The position numbers and the translations under genes are program-made. A DNA stretch of 64,000 nt. Origin: Alviniconcha marisindica (taxonomy: Eukaryota > Mollusca > Gastropoda > Provannidae). Positions within the stretch are counted from its first letter, which is position 1, and every line of letters begins with the position of its first letter. Below are positions 10,205-21,089 of the stretch, piece by piece. Location: NCBI GenBank assembly GCA_018857735.1, contig JABMCL010000188.1, positions 1,299,501 to 1,363,500 on the forward strand. The letters run 5' to 3'. Below the pieces are notes generated by a model that searched no databases, was not told the DNA's origin, and was given only the letters and a program-made list of their open reading frames with translations.

Positions 10205-13200
10205 GTAATGCTTGTTGTTATGTTAAGTACTATGAATATGACTGTGATTTATTATGTTGTTATTGTTGTGATTGCTAATATTCTTATTCTGTGTGTGTGT
10301 GTGTGTGTGCATGCATGTGTGTGTGCGTGTGTGTGTGTGTTTGGTGTCCTCACCAGATGCCATGTTTGTGTGTGTGTGTGTGTGTGAACTGATCTGATCA
10401 GATTATGTAATGGTTCACATTGTAGTGGTAGCTTCTTCTTGCATTTCCATGTAATGGTTGGTTGCTGAGCATACAAGTTACAGCTATATGAGTAGTGTTA
10501 TAAATTATTTAATTGTGTTTTTGTACTTTTGCATGTTCATATTATCGTTGTTTTTAAATATTGTTGTTATGAATTCATGTGATGGAACTGGTCCTTCTAG
10601 GAGAATGGATAAAGTGTTATTGAATTAAATTGAATCATATCATTATTTTTACATACTGTTGTTCTTTTTCGTGTTCTTTGGTACTGTCCAACCTTATCTT
10701 TTGAGGATTCTAACAATATTGATATTATCATTAGTGTTATCTTTATTATTATTATTACATACAGGATGATTGTTGATGGTGTGATAGTTCACTGTGTTGT
10801 CATCGTTATTGTTGCTGTGTTGTCATGGTATGGATTATTACTGTTGTTACGTCGCTTGTACTGCTGTAAGTGTAAGGAGTTTCTTGCCTCTGAGATGGGG
10901 ATGTAGTTCAGCTGAGGCCCAGCATGCTGCTGACACAGGTTCAGCTCCCTGGTACAGCAAGGGATTTGCTCCCAGAATCGGCTTTCAGCGCAGACTCGCC
11001 TACTGTGTGTGTACAGACTCCTTGCGCAACCACATGGGCCAACATCTGTTCACACATGAAAACTCCCAACACTGGCAGTGATACCATTGTTTAAGCACAC
11101 ACAATGACAGCTCACTAGGTTAACCCCTGAAGATGGAATGCAGCTGCCCAAGTGGCAGGGGAATTGAAAACCATCACATATGCAGTTGTCTCCCCAAAAC
11201 AGGTGCACTGTCTCCATGAAAAGAGGGGTGCAGAAGAAGAACTGCCAAATATTTATAAGAAGAATTGCCAGATATTATGTCATTAAATGTGAATATAATT
11301 ATGTTTGTGGTTGTGGGTGTTTTACCGATAATTGGTTGGTTGGCTGTTTAGAGATCTGGTATTGAAGATGGCCACAGATTATTTTTTTCCCTGTCTTGCA
11401 ATAAATTACATGGAGAGAAAAAAAAAAATAATTGCTGCAGGTTTGAGCGGATGAACCAAGGGAAGCCACTGTTTTGCGACATGACCTGGCACCCAGCAGG
11501 AGACCCAAGTAACACGGAGAAACCCACCAGCTCCACCTGCATCGCTGGCACTATGCTGAACTACTGCGGCATTGAGACCATGTTGCACATGACCTGTGCA
11601 CAGCAGTCGCGGGAGGAGGTGATCGCCAGCCTGTACAAAGCCAAGGAGCTGGGAATCAGAAGCATTCTGGCGTTGAGGGGAGGTAAGTCAAACATGGAGT
11701 CGTTTATTTCGTCCTTGTTTATTTTCTCTGTATGGAAACATTAGGTACCGCTGGTGGAGTTTATGTCCCTTGTGTTTACACGCATGCCAGGCGAGAGTTA
11801 CTGTAGGTGACTCCGGTCTTTGTTGTTGTACTTGTGTTACATATTTCAAGTGCTAATTAACTCCCTTGTGTGTTGATTCAGCACAAGTGGTCAGGGCCTT
11901 GTTTTGTTTCAGATTTTTGGGGGGGGGGGGGGGTTCTCACTGTTCTTCCGAACCACTCACCATCATAGGCACTGTGCTGTGTTGCTAAGAGTTTTGCGCA
12001 CATTCACAATCCTATATATATATATATATCATCCTTATGATGTAATGGAGACATAATGGCTTTTTGTATAAAAAACACACAAAACAGACGCCATGTCATC
12101 GTAACCGAATAGCCAAAATAGTGATTGTGGCTATTGCCATTGAAAGGCAAAAATAAATACTTTTCCCCCATTTCATTCTCAGATCCTCCAGATGGTGCTG
12201 AGAAATGGACCATGTCTGAGACAGGCATGAACTTTGCTGCTGACCTCGTCAGGTTGATCAAGGAAGAGTTTGGTGACTACTTTGTTATTTGTGTTGCTGG
12301 TGAGTATTTTTTTGTTTGGTTGTTTGTTTTTCCCTCTTTAGGAATGTGGGGAGGGGGGAGACTGGAATTGAACAATTATGACATAAGAGGTGACTGTGAA
12401 TAATACTTTACATGTAGAGAAAGACAAAAACAAAACAACAAAAAACAGCAAATTGGACAAGGCAGCTCCGATAGACCAAACTTCATCACACACGTGTAGG
12501 ATCTTCGGTGAGGTGACTATCTCCAACTAGGCATCAGAGCTCCCTGTCTGAGAAAATTATAAAGAAAAATGTGTGATCGAAAAGAAGAAGGTACAAAGCC
12601 TACGTCAGAGCTACCGGCATTCCTGTCTGAAAGAACAGTGAAGAAGATTGGGTGAACCTCACCCCATCTCACGCTGGCCACAAAAAAAGAAGAATAAAAC
12701 ATGAGCAAGTCCTTAAAAGTGAAACAGAGCATAAGTAAAAAATCTGTGTATGTATATATATTATCTGCTCAGAGTAAAATTCGGTTCTGTTGGAGATATG
12801 TGTATTGTCTTCTGCATATACTCATAAAATGAGCTCTTGTTAAGCATTTGCACTGTTTGCAGTTTTACGTCAGTTTATCTGCTTTATTCCTGTTTGAATG
12901 TAATGTGTTCTTCTGTATTACAGTTTGACCCCATATCGTTATCAGGTTACCCATCGGGTCACCCGGAATGCACTTCCTACGAAGATGACATCAGACATCT
13001 GAAGGAGAAGGTGGATGCTGGTGCAGACTTTGTCATCACGCAGCTGTTCTTCAATGCTGGCACTTTCATCAAATTTCTCAAAGACTGCCGGAACGCTGGC
13101 ATCACCTGCCCAGTACTGCCTGGCATCCTTCCCATTCAGGTTAGTGCACTCGGTGAAACCCACCACTAACACCGAGCTGAAAGCATGGAGAAAAACAAAG

Positions 13201-15677
13201 GGGGAAAGATCAAAGCACAAATGAACATATTTTAACAGGCCGCGTGAAGACATTATGTTGCCATGCCCCATTAAAAAGCAGTTCACATTCTTAGACTTTC
13301 GTATGTTTTCATTCAGTTTTAAATAGTAGACTTAGTTAACATCAAATTTTCTCTGAAGAGAAGTACTGGTAGGACTGAAATTCCAGCAGAGGGAGGCTAA
13401 TAAAGGGTTCCAGACAGCCAACCATCTGAGCAGCTTAGCCAATCAGAACAGCACAAATAAGACTCTGTGTGAAAAGCCTGAAGAGTTTCACATTTGGCTG
13501 ACTAGTCATGGCAAAGCGAAACATTGGTGGATTCCCGACAAAATTCTCAAGGACTTAACAATGTCAGCATTCCTTGCATACCTGAATGTCAGCACAGCCT
13601 TTTACAATGCAGACATCTGGTTGTGTGCTAACAGAACTCCTTCTTGCCACAGGCCTACCAGTCCCTGCGTCACATTGTCCGCTTGTCCAAGCTGGAGGTT
13701 CCTCAGGTGATCATCGACGCCATCAACCCCATCAAGGAAAATGATGAGGCCATCAGAAACTTTGGCATTGACCAAGCCGTGCAGATGTGCAAAGCTTTGT
13801 TGGCAGCGGGGGTAGACGACCCTGACTTGAACATTCCTGGCGTCCATTTCTACACGTTGAACCGCGAGGTGGCGACAATAGAGGTGCTCAAGAGGCTTGG
13901 GTTGTGGAACGAGGAGATTCTCAGGCCGTTGCCATGGAAACAGACAGCTAATTCTGCACGCTGTAAAGAAGAGGTAAAGAATGTTTTTGGTGCTGACACT
14001 GTCGGATGAGATTTGACTCAGTGAGCGCAGCAGTATGACAGAAGCTTGGTGTAAAGAATAGGTAACGGTTGCTGTTTTTCTGTTGATCGTGTTTTGTATT
14101 GTCACAACCCTTGTGACAGGGGTCTCACTCTGAATATCACTCTCTGAAATATGACTGTGAGCACAGCAGTGTAACAGACGCTTGGTCAGATGACTTTTGC
14201 TTATGCTGCACAATCTGTTTGGAGTGCTCTCCCTTGCAGAAGTGGGTCATCTAACAGTAACAGTGTCTCATCCTTAAAGTCATCTCTCAAAACTCATCTC
14301 TTTAACCCACTTGGCCCCAGACTGCCCGTCACCACCCGCTCTTTTTCCTTACCGCGAAACCCCAGACTGCCCGGTAGCGGCCAGCTAGCAGACACTCCAT
14401 ACTAGCATCTCGGCTTATGCAAATAGGAACGGATTCTTGCGAGACTTGTAGACTTGTTTCCGCTATTGTTTACTACTTCCGGCGATGTCGTTTGTTCGAA
14501 GTTTGGCAAAGTTTGAGAGACGCTGTGAATTTTCAAAGTTGCGAAGTGGACGCGCTACTGTTAGCAATGGCGTCGGAGCTTCATCCTTTGAGATTTGAAC
14601 TGCAAATTTGGCTCAGTCGCTTACCGTGGGCACCCTAACAAACTCACGGAGCTTCATCTTTGGAGATTCAAACTGGAAATTTTGCAAAGTTGGTTACCCC
14701 GTAGGCCCCCCCAAAACCTGACATTCAGATGCGAACATTTCTGACTTGGGATTATTATTTTTTATGCTTTTATTTTTTAGCGAAAAAAATCAAAACCTGT
14801 TGGATATACAAGAACACTGTATTCGCAAACTAGGAAAATAAGAAGTGAGCTGAAACTTTTGTTTGGTGTTTATTATTGATTTTTAAAGTTGTATACCGGG
14901 ATCATTTGACACGGTTACTTTCCTTCGCATGGGATTTCGTAGCAAAAGGGCAGCGGCTGGTCTGGGGCCAAGTGGGTTAAGGTGTCCTACCTGTATGTGT
15001 GTGTGTGTGTATGTGACATGCATGCATTTGTGTGTGCCCACGCTCATGTACACTTATGTTGTTGATGTTGCTGTTGGCCTGTTTCACAGTGTGCAGGTTT
15101 TTGGAATTGATTTTTTTTCCTTTCTATGTATGATTCCTTGTTTTTACTGCTGCTCCAGTTGGAGAAATAACCCATAAAAATGTATATATAATATATAATT
15201 TAAACATGGAAATCAGACATTTTCCATTTTAAACTGGACATATTTATATACAAGAAGCAAAAATGTGCTGAGGAAGGAGGTTGGTTTTTTTATGTACAGT
15301 CAACAATGATGGTTATCTCAGAGCAAACAAAAATGTGCTGGTAAAAAGAAAAAGCCGAGAATCACTCTTAACATTTCACTGAAACACAAAAGTGAATTCG
15401 CTAAGGAAGGAAGGAAGTCTTTTTTTTCTCTTCTTTTTAACACACACAATCATGACAGTTATTAGGGCAAACAAAAGTGTGCAAGTAAGAAGAAAAAGCA
15501 GATAATCACTCTTGACACTTCACTGAAACATGAAAGTGAATTCCTGTTAAGTGAGTTCCGCTGTATACATTTGTTCGTTAGAAGGAACAGGAGGTCCAGG
15601 TCACTGGCAGTAATCACTCTTTCTCTCTCTGTCTCTCTGTCTCTCTCTGTCTCTGTCTCTCTCTTTCTCACTCTCTG

Positions 15678-15710
<33 letters not shown>

Positions 15711-16350
15711 GCCTCTCTCTCAGTGTCTCTGTCTTTCTGTCTCTGTCTCTCTCTCTCTTTCTCTCTTTCACTGCCTCTCTCTCTGTCTGCCTCTCTCTTT
15801 CTCGCTCTCTGTCTGCCTCTCTCTGTGTCTGCCTCTCTCTTTCTCTCTCTGCCCCTCTTGCTCTCTTTCTCTCTCTCTGTTTGTCTCTCTCTGTCTTGCT
15901 GTCTCTGTCTCTCTCTTGGCAGGGTGTAGGGTCCAGGCCACTGGCAGTAATGGCTCTCTCACTCTCTCCTGGCAGGTACGCCCCATCTTCTGGAGATGTC
16001 GACCCAACAGTTACGTGTACAGGACCTCTGACTGGGATGAGTTTCCCAACGGCCGGTGGGGCAACTCCTCTGCTCCCTCCTTCAATGATCTGAAAACCTA
16101 TCACCTGTTCTACCTGAAATCACGCTCCCCAAAAGATGAGCTACTGAAGATGTGGGGCAGTGAACTGAGAGATGAGACGGATGTGTGGGACGTGTTCTAC
16201 AGCTACCTGACTGGCACACCAAACAAAGATGGCATTACGGTGAGCAGAAGTGCTCTCTCACTTACACACATACACATGCACACATGCACACGCATACACA
16301 CATACACACACACACACATATGTATTTGCAGATGTACACACACACACACA

Positions 16351-16381
<31 letters not shown>

Positions 16382-19290
16382 TACACACACATATCATGTG
16401 CACACACACACACCTACACAAACACACATATGCACACACACACATGCATGCATGCACATGCACACACACAACATGCATGCACATTGCGCTCAGCAAGGAT
16501 AGAGAGATGGAGACAATGGTTAAAAACAGCTTTAGAACAGGTGAGTTTTACAAGGGCAGTTTTGAAAGAGGAAGCAGAATCAGAGTGGTGGTCTGACTCA
16601 AACTGCTCATAAGGAACTGGGGGAAGCGAATGAAAAGGAAAGAAAATGCACTTGAACAGCCACTGAATCAGCACCGCGACTCTCCCTTTCTGCACCAGGT
16701 GAAGCGAATCCCCTGGGACGACAGTGAGCTGATCGCAGAGACCATTCTCATCTCCGACAAGCTGGCGTGCATCAACAAACGTGGCGTGCTGACCATCAAC
16801 TCTCAACCCCGTGTCAACTGCGCTTCATCCAGCGACCCCAGCGTGGGCTGGGGCACCCCCAATGGATACATCTACCAGAAGGTAGCTGTGTGTGTGCTTG
16901 GCCGGTCTAGCTCAAAACACAGACTGGGTGCACTGGGTGCCTGGGAAAGGTCAGACTGGGCGTTCCAACCACAAATAATTCGATTTTGAGGTTGGTTGGG
17001 TGTCATCTGAGAGTGTTCTCCCATGTTGATGGAAGTTGCCGCTTACTTAGTTGTTGATGATGATCGCTTTTGTATATTACGCTATTCTCCACTCTTGAGC
17101 AGACTCACTGCGCTTGCATTGTGGTTCTACGTGAGTGACTAGCTTTTTATAGCATGTTTTTGCATTTCTTTCTTTGTTTGTTAAAATGAAATCCAAGGTG
17201 GGAGAGGAAAAAGAGGTGACGCATTAAACCTGGGCATGGTGTGTCTGCAGGCATACCTGGAGTTTTTCACGTCCCGTGAGAATGTGGAAGCCCTGAAAAA
17301 GATTCTGCCCAACTATCCTCTGGTCAACTACCACATTGTGGACCACTCGGTGAGTGAGCTTAAAGCCTAAGGTGGGTAAGCTGTTTAGTCATCGTTGTTG
17401 ACATTGTCTTTGTAAATAAAATTCAAATTCTGCAAAGGAAAAACAAAAATCAGATTTTTGACTGCCACCCAAGTCAACAGCTTTTGATTGTAATTATTCA
17501 GTGTCTCAGTAACTAGTATATTTTTTTTGGGGGGGGGGGGGGGATTTTGTATTTTCTTTATTTTCTAAACATTCCTGAACCGAAACATGTGCGTGGAACT
17601 TTTCCTGTACTGTCATGCAATAACACTGGCATGTCTACCATTCAGGTGGATCCATTCTCGTCAACAGACTTAGGCACTGAGGCCTTGCATGCGTAATTCT
17701 TTCCAGGGTGAGGCGGACTACACCAACTGTGACGAGTCTCAGCCCATCGCAGTCACATGGGGAGTGTTCCCAGGCAAGGAGATCATCCAGCCGACAGTGG
17801 TCGACCCTGTGTCTTTCCTCACCTGGAAGGTAGGACGTCATCTGCATCTTGTCACTGGAGTGCAGTGGAACCCGGCTTTTCTTTAAAGGGGATCCGAACC
17901 AAAGACGCAAGTTGACCTGAAAATGGAGCAAATACACACAGTTGATTGTGAGGCTTTGCTAAATTAGGTGGTCAAAAAGTTCAGCGTGGTCTCAGAAGAG
18001 TCTCACCAACACAGCTGAGTGTGAGGCTTTGCTAAAACAAGGTGATGAAAGTTCAGCATTGTCTCAGAAATGTCTCATCCAGACAGTTGATTGTGAGGCT
18101 TTGCTAAAACAAGGTGATGAAAGTTCAGCATTGTCTCAGAAATGTCTCATCCAGACAGTTGATTGTGAGGCTTTGCACAGTACATGGTGAAGCTTTGCTG
18201 AGTAAGGTGAGATAGAAGTACCTCATCCACACAGTACATGGTGAAGCTTTGCTGAGTAAGGTGAGATAGAAGTACCTCATCCACACAGTACATGGTGAAG
18301 CTTTGCTGAGTAAGGTGAGATAGAAGTACCTCATCCACACAATACATGATGAGGCATTGCTGAGTAAGGTGAGATAGAAGTACCTCATCCACACAATACA
18401 TGATGAGGCATTGCTGAGCAAGGTGAGATAGAAGTACCTCATCCACACAGTACATGGTGAGGCATTGCTGAGTAAGGTGAGATAGAAGTACCTCATCCAC
18501 ACAGTACATGGTGAGGCATTGCTGAGCAAGGTGAGATAGAAGTACCTCATCCACACAGTACATGATGAGGCATTGCTGAGCAAGGTGAGATAGAAGTACC
18601 TCATCCATACAGTACATGGTGAGGCTTTGCTGAGCATGGTAAAAACTCCAGCATGATAATGGAACTCTTTCTGTATTTTCAGGACGAAGCGTTTGCCTTG
18701 TGGAAGGAGACGTGGGGTAGTCTGTACGAGGAGGGGTCGAGGTCACACCAGGTGATTGACGCCATTCATGACAACTACTGCCTGGTGAACCTGGTGGACA
18801 ACGAGTTCCCCAAGGAGACCTGCCTGTGGGAGCTGGTGGACCAGATGCTGGAGCTGACAGCATCCTCATCCGGTAAAAACCCTATCCACCTTTTTCTCAC
18901 AAAGTAGAGGCAAGGGGAGGGGCCAAGGGGAGGGGGGGGGGGGGGGGGGGGGGAGAAGTCAAGGTTGTTTTTTGTTGGGGGGGGTAATTTATGTTGATTT
19001 TTCCCCCTGATAAATCCTGTCATGTGTTTCTGAATGGGGTGCAGAAGGGGGGTGGGGGAGGGTACAAATGTGTTCTGTAAGGCTGGCTATAAACTGCATT
19101 TTATTGATTTAATATTTGTACCACCTTCAGTTGCTCTGATACCTGACACAGCTAACAAAATATTTGTTTAGTAATGTGAGTGACTGTTGCCATACATTAA
19201 CAGTAGAGCTGTATTTTTGAGTGAAAAGCTTATTTTGTGTATAATATAATGTTAACAGGTGAGGAAGCGGCAGCAGCTGTTGGACCATAA
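9945..19290 (+). CDS. MTHFR: Methylenetetrahydrofolate reductase, complete gene of 11 coding exons (about 674 aa)
   Basis: The enzyme reduces 5,10-methylene-THF to 5-methyl-THF with FAD and NADPH in the cytosol, supplying methyl groups for methionine synthesis. The joined exons read without a stop and align along their whole length with the vertebrate protein (656 aa in human). The catalytic TIM barrel (about residues 55-370) carries EFFPP with the catalytic Glu (E71, human E63), TWHPAGDP (102-109), the FAD-contacting RGD (166-168), GYPSGHPE (207-214) and AGADF (231-235). A233 matches human A222, the site of the common thermolabile variant. A short linker leads into the regulatory domain that binds S-adenosylmethionine (about 375-664), with [37 protein letters not shown] and [12 protein letters not shown]. 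There is a 6-7 residue insertion before [10 protein letters not shown] compared with human. The N-terminal tail is divergent and Ser/Thr-rich with one S-P site; in human this tail is a phosphorylated regulatory region. The start is the ATG at 9945, just after a splice acceptor. Family identity is certain; exact ends are inferred. Confidence 0.96.
10290..10385. repeat. Imperfect (GT)n microsatellite in MTHFR intron 1
   Basis: Two TG runs separated by about 30 bases. The rest of the intron is AT-rich apart from the SINE that follows. Confidence 0.9.
10896..11090 (+). mobile_element. tRNA-like SINE in MTHFR intron 1
   Basis: GGGGATGTAGTTCAGCTGAGG at 10897 resembles an A-box region and AGGTTCAGCTCCC at 10937-10949 a B box, at tRNA spacing. 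The tail CCAACATCTGTTCAC with CCCAACACTGGCAG is shared with 8700-8770. Confidence 0.55.
11441..11682 (+). CDS. MTHFR: MTHFR coding exon 2
   Basis: The acceptor is GCTGCAG at 11434-11440 and the donor GTAAGT at 11683. The first base completes the Arg codon split with exon 1. It encodes [20 protein letters not shown] and LALRG, all conserved catalytic-domain blocks. It ends in phase 1. Confidence 0.95.
11744..11890. repeat. Family D repeat in MTHFR intron 2
   Basis: It is similar to 19796-19940: CTGGTGGAGTTTA, CGCATGCC-GG-GAGAGTT, CGGTCTTTG and TTAACTCCCTTGTGTG. A G13 run follows at about 11920. Nothing else was recognised in this intron. Introns 3 (12300-12945) and 4 (13140-13652) hold no recognised repeat. 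Confidence 0.65.
12183..12299 (+). CDS. MTHFR: MTHFR coding exon 3
   Basis: The acceptor is TTCTCAG at 12176-12182 and the donor GTGAGT at 12300. The split codon restores the Asp of the RGD-P motif. The exon encodes the segment ending in [13 protein letters not shown] and ends in phase 1. Confidence 0.94.
12946..13139 (+). CDS. MTHFR: MTHFR coding exon 4
   Basis: The acceptor is ATCAG at 12941-12945 and completes the Gly of GYPSGHPE. A nearby CAG at 12921-12923 would bring an in-frame TGA, so it was not used. The exon carries [12 protein letters not shown] and ends at GILPIQ with donor GTTAGT at 13140, phase 0. Confidence 0.93.
13653..13973 (+). CDS. MTHFR: MTHFR coding exon 5
   Basis: The acceptor is GCCACAG at 13646-13652 and the donor GTAAAG at 13974. 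The exon encodes [18 protein letters not shown] and [10 protein letters not shown], then RPLPW and the start of the interdomain linker. An extra short acidic stretch (VDDPDLNI) precedes GVHFY, absent from human MTHFR. Both ends are phase 0. Confidence 0.95.
14190..14330 (+). pseudogene. LINE reverse-transcriptase ORF C-terminal tail (fragment)
   Basis: The plus frame reads [13 protein letters not shown] then [11 protein letters not shown], the signature end of CR1/L2/Rex-type non-LTR polyproteins. It is a 5'-truncated remnant in MTHFR intron 5; 14331-15580 of the intron is otherwise unassigned. Confidence 0.65.
15615..15917. repeat. (CT)n-rich microsatellite before MTHFR exon 6
   Basis: A 300-base polypyrimidine stretch of CTCTCTGTCT variants. 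The reading frames through it are artefacts. It is flanked by a direct repeat with GGTCCAGG-CACTGGCAGTAAT at about 15593 and 15930. Confidence 0.95.
15976..16239 (+). CDS. MTHFR: MTHFR coding exon 6
   Basis: The acceptor is CTGGCAG at 15969-15975 and the donor GTGAGC at 16240. This is the first exon of the regulatory domain, with [28 protein letters not shown] and ELLKMWG. Both ends are phase 0. A CT-rich microsatellite lies immediately upstream. Confidence 0.95.
16260..16480. repeat. (CA)n microsatellite in MTHFR intron 6
   Basis: A CA/ACAT-rich tract of 220 bases with several interruptions. The long frames across it are low-complexity artefacts. Confidence 0.95.
16699..16881 (+). CDS. MTHFR: MTHFR coding exon 7
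   Basis: The acceptor is CACCAG at 16693-16698 and the donor GTAGCT at 16882. The exon has 61 codons with [18 protein letters not shown] and GYIYQK of the S-adenosylmethionine-binding domain. Both ends are phase 0. Confidence 0.94.
17046..17160 (-). mobile_element. Family A repeat fragment in MTHFR intron 7
   Basis: It shares CGCTATTCTCC-CTCTTGAGCAGACTCA and AGCTTTTTATAGCA with 26445-26525. Intron 8 (17350-17706) has only a G14 run near 17529. Confidence 0.75.
17251..17349 (+). CDS. MTHFR: MTHFR coding exon 8
   Basis: The acceptor is TCTGCAG at 17244-17250 and the donor GTGAGT at 17350. The exon has 33 codons starting [10 protein letters not shown] and ending VNYHIVDHS. Both ends are phase 0. 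Confidence 0.94.
17707..17829 (+). CDS. MTHFR: MTHFR coding exon 9
   Basis: The acceptor is TTTCCAG at 17700-17706 and the donor GTAGGA at 17830. The exon has 41 codons with [19 protein letters not shown]. Both ends are phase 0. Confidence 0.94.
17938..18175. repeat. 72-bp minisatellite in MTHFR intron 9
   Basis: Units start at 17938, 18011, 18083 and 18155 with AGTTGATTGTGAGGCTTTGC. It grades into the following 54-bp array through the shared GAGGCTTTGCT. Confidence 0.85.
18176..18640. repeat. 54-bp minisatellite in MTHFR intron 9, about 8.5 copies
   Basis: Each unit holds CATCCACACAGTACATGG, GAGGCATTGCTGAG and AAGGTGAGATAGAAGTACCT. The period is 54, so two minus-strand frames stay open across the array with 18-residue repeats; these are not thought to be genes. 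Confidence 0.92.
18683..18872 (+). CDS. MTHFR: MTHFR coding exon 10
   Basis: The acceptor is TTTTCAG at 18676-18682 and the donor GTAAAA at 18873. The exon encodes [24 protein letters not shown] and [11 protein letters not shown], the conserved end of the family. It ends in phase 1. Its upstream intron is largely minisatellite. Confidence 0.95.
19259..19290 (+). CDS. MTHFR: MTHFR coding exon 11 (terminal, 10 codons and stop)
   Basis: The acceptor is TTAACAG at 19252-19258. The split codon gives Gly, then EEAAAAVGP and TAA. The pyrimidine tract is weak, so this end is less certain than the others. If the exon 10 donor were not used, the reading frame would run on only about 11 codons to a TAG at 18905-18907. 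Both ends give a plausible short tail because the family core is already complete in exon 10. Confidence 0.7.
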
Positions 19291-19743
19291 ACCGAAACAC
19301 TCCATGGTCCTGCGACAGATGTCCCTTGTGTCTGTCTCAGATTTCTTTGTGTGGGAAAGAACCTGCAAGTCTGGGAGCCCAGCTGTAGCATTGTGTGTGT
19401 GCAAATGACAAATGGAACAACGCATGTGTGACGTTGCACCGATGACAAGTGGAAGCATGCCTACCCGCCTATGCAGGCTGCTTGATATCAGTATCTACAA
19501 AATTCTGCGCTGCCACCACTGCACCGCTGAAATGGACTCACACCTTCATATTTTTGATGTTTTTTTGCCATCAGCACTTTCACGCTGCTTGCTGCACTGC
19601 GAGGGTGGACTTGTAGCTTTAGGGTCAGTTCTGTGTACAGACCAGCCTCGCTTTGGGACGATCAGAAGCAGAATGGGTCCCCACAGCGCTCGTGCAGAAT
19701 CTGTATAACACGCGGGGGAACTTGTTATTGCCGGAAAGACATT

Positions 19744-19890
19744 ACACAAACGCAACAACAAAGACCCGAGTCGCCTACAGTAACTCCTAAAGAGGATGCA
19801 CCTCTGGTGGAGTTTAGGTACCTTGGATTTACTCGCATGCCGGGTGAGAGTTGCCGTAGGAGACTCGGGTCTTTGCTGCTGAGTTGTGTG
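19744..19890. mobile_element. Foldback (inverted repeat) element, family D
   Basis: Left arm 19744-19786 and right arm 19846-19890 are imperfect inverted repeats of about 43-45 bp around AAGACCCGAGTCGCCTACAG and its complement. The right arm matches the intron 2 copy at 11744-11890. Confidence 0.65.
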
Positions 19891-20096
19891 ACACCTCTCA
19901 GGCACTAGTTAACTCCCTTGTGTGCTGATTCTCACTTTGGGATGGTGGCTGATGCGTCACAGGGTGCTGACGGAAAAATACGATACCTGGTCCTGAAGTA
20001 ACGGTGCACACCCTGGGCATTCTCTTGAGGTTCACTGGAAGCTTTGACGCATGCTCTGCACTCTTTTTCCAATTTTGTTGTAATATTGAGAAAATA

Positions 20097-20250
20097 TATG
20101 AGAGAAGGGATGGGGTGCGTATGGGCTTTCCTGGGCACATTGGTACCATTTGTTGTTTCAAAGGTAACAGTTGTTGCGAATATGTGTGAGAGAAGGGGTC
20201 GGGTGCATATGGGTTTTTCCTGGGCACATTGGTACCATCTTGAAAATTTA
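20097..20250. repeat. Two-copy tandem repeat of about 84 bp
   Basis: GAGAGAAGGG and CTGGGCACATTGGTACCAT recur in both copies. A weaker relative lies at 23937-23980. Confidence 0.7.
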
Positions 20251-20386
20251 TGAACTTCTACTTGCTCATAAATGCAAATGACCACGACAGAGTTACTGTG
20301 TACCTAAGCAGAAGAATTGGGTGTATTTTTGTTGTTGTATATTTTGCCTATGGCTGGTAATAGTCATCTTCTCAGAATGCGTTTTG

Positions 20387-20390
<4 letters not shown>

Positions 20391-20462
<72 letters not shown>
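20391..20462. repeat. (GT)n microsatellite
   Basis: About 36 uninterrupted TG units. Confidence 0.97.
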
Positions 20463-20465
<3 letters not shown>

Positions 20466-20649
20466 GTGTCTGTGGTCATTGTTTTCTGACTTGTACAGTT
20501 GTACACCGGTGACAGCATAAGATGCATATGCTAAATGTTTGAAACGGGTTACCAGGTTGCAGAAGTTGTTCTGATGCTGCTGCTGCACAGGTCTTTAGCT
20601 TGTAGTCCTTTCAGCCAGTTGTGGCTCTGCACAGTGGGCCATGCATGAC

Positions 20650-20762
20650 TATGTGGAATGGACACTGGTGACAGTGTGGAATGGACACCAGTGACAGTGT
20701 GGAATGGACACCAGTGACAGTGTGGAATGGACACTGGTGACAATGTGGAATGGACACTGGTG
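20650..20762. repeat. 23-bp minisatellite, five copies
   Basis: The unit is TGTGGAATGGACACCAGTGACAG with a CTGG variant. Confidence 0.9.
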
Positions 20763-21089
20763 CATCCACCCTGTGTATCTTTACACCAGTCTGCTTCTTC
20801 CTCGATCACCGTGGACACATGGAAACGCCAGCTCCTCTCACAAAAGCTGCTGTCCTCCCAAGGGCTGCCAGACCTCTGTACAGTTTCTCCATCGGTCAGG
20901 GGCAGGTCCTTGGGCCAGGATGTCCTGCAGATGGCCGTGCTGGAAGAGATGTTCACTGGTTACTGGAACGGTGTTGCAGGGACGCATTTCCCACTGTCCT
21001 ATCTTCATCTTGTTGAACAGGAGTGCGTTCAGTCCGGTGTGTGCACATCTCTTAAAACTGTGTGTCCTTTTCAAGGATAATCTGGTGAC

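Noticed and set aside
12921..12945. Alternative acceptor at 12923 for MTHFR exon 4
   Set aside because: Its use would introduce an in-frame TGA immediately; the acceptor at 12945 restores the conserved GYP motif.
13602..14213. 203-codon minus-strand frame
   Set aside because: It is the antisense shadow of MTHFR exon 5.
16260..16480. CRISPR-like regular repeats
   Set aside because: Plain CA microsatellite; no spacers. None of the tandem arrays has unique spacers between conserved repeats.
15571..16596. Long open frame of 341 codons on the plus strand
   Set aside because: It runs through a CT microsatellite, MTHFR exon 6 and a CA microsatellite. Only the exon 6 part (15976-16239) is coding.
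18125..18869. Two overlapping minus-strand frames of 170 and 240 codons
   Set aside because: They arise from a 54-bp minisatellite whose period keeps frames open, and the larger one also runs antisense to MTHFR exon 10.
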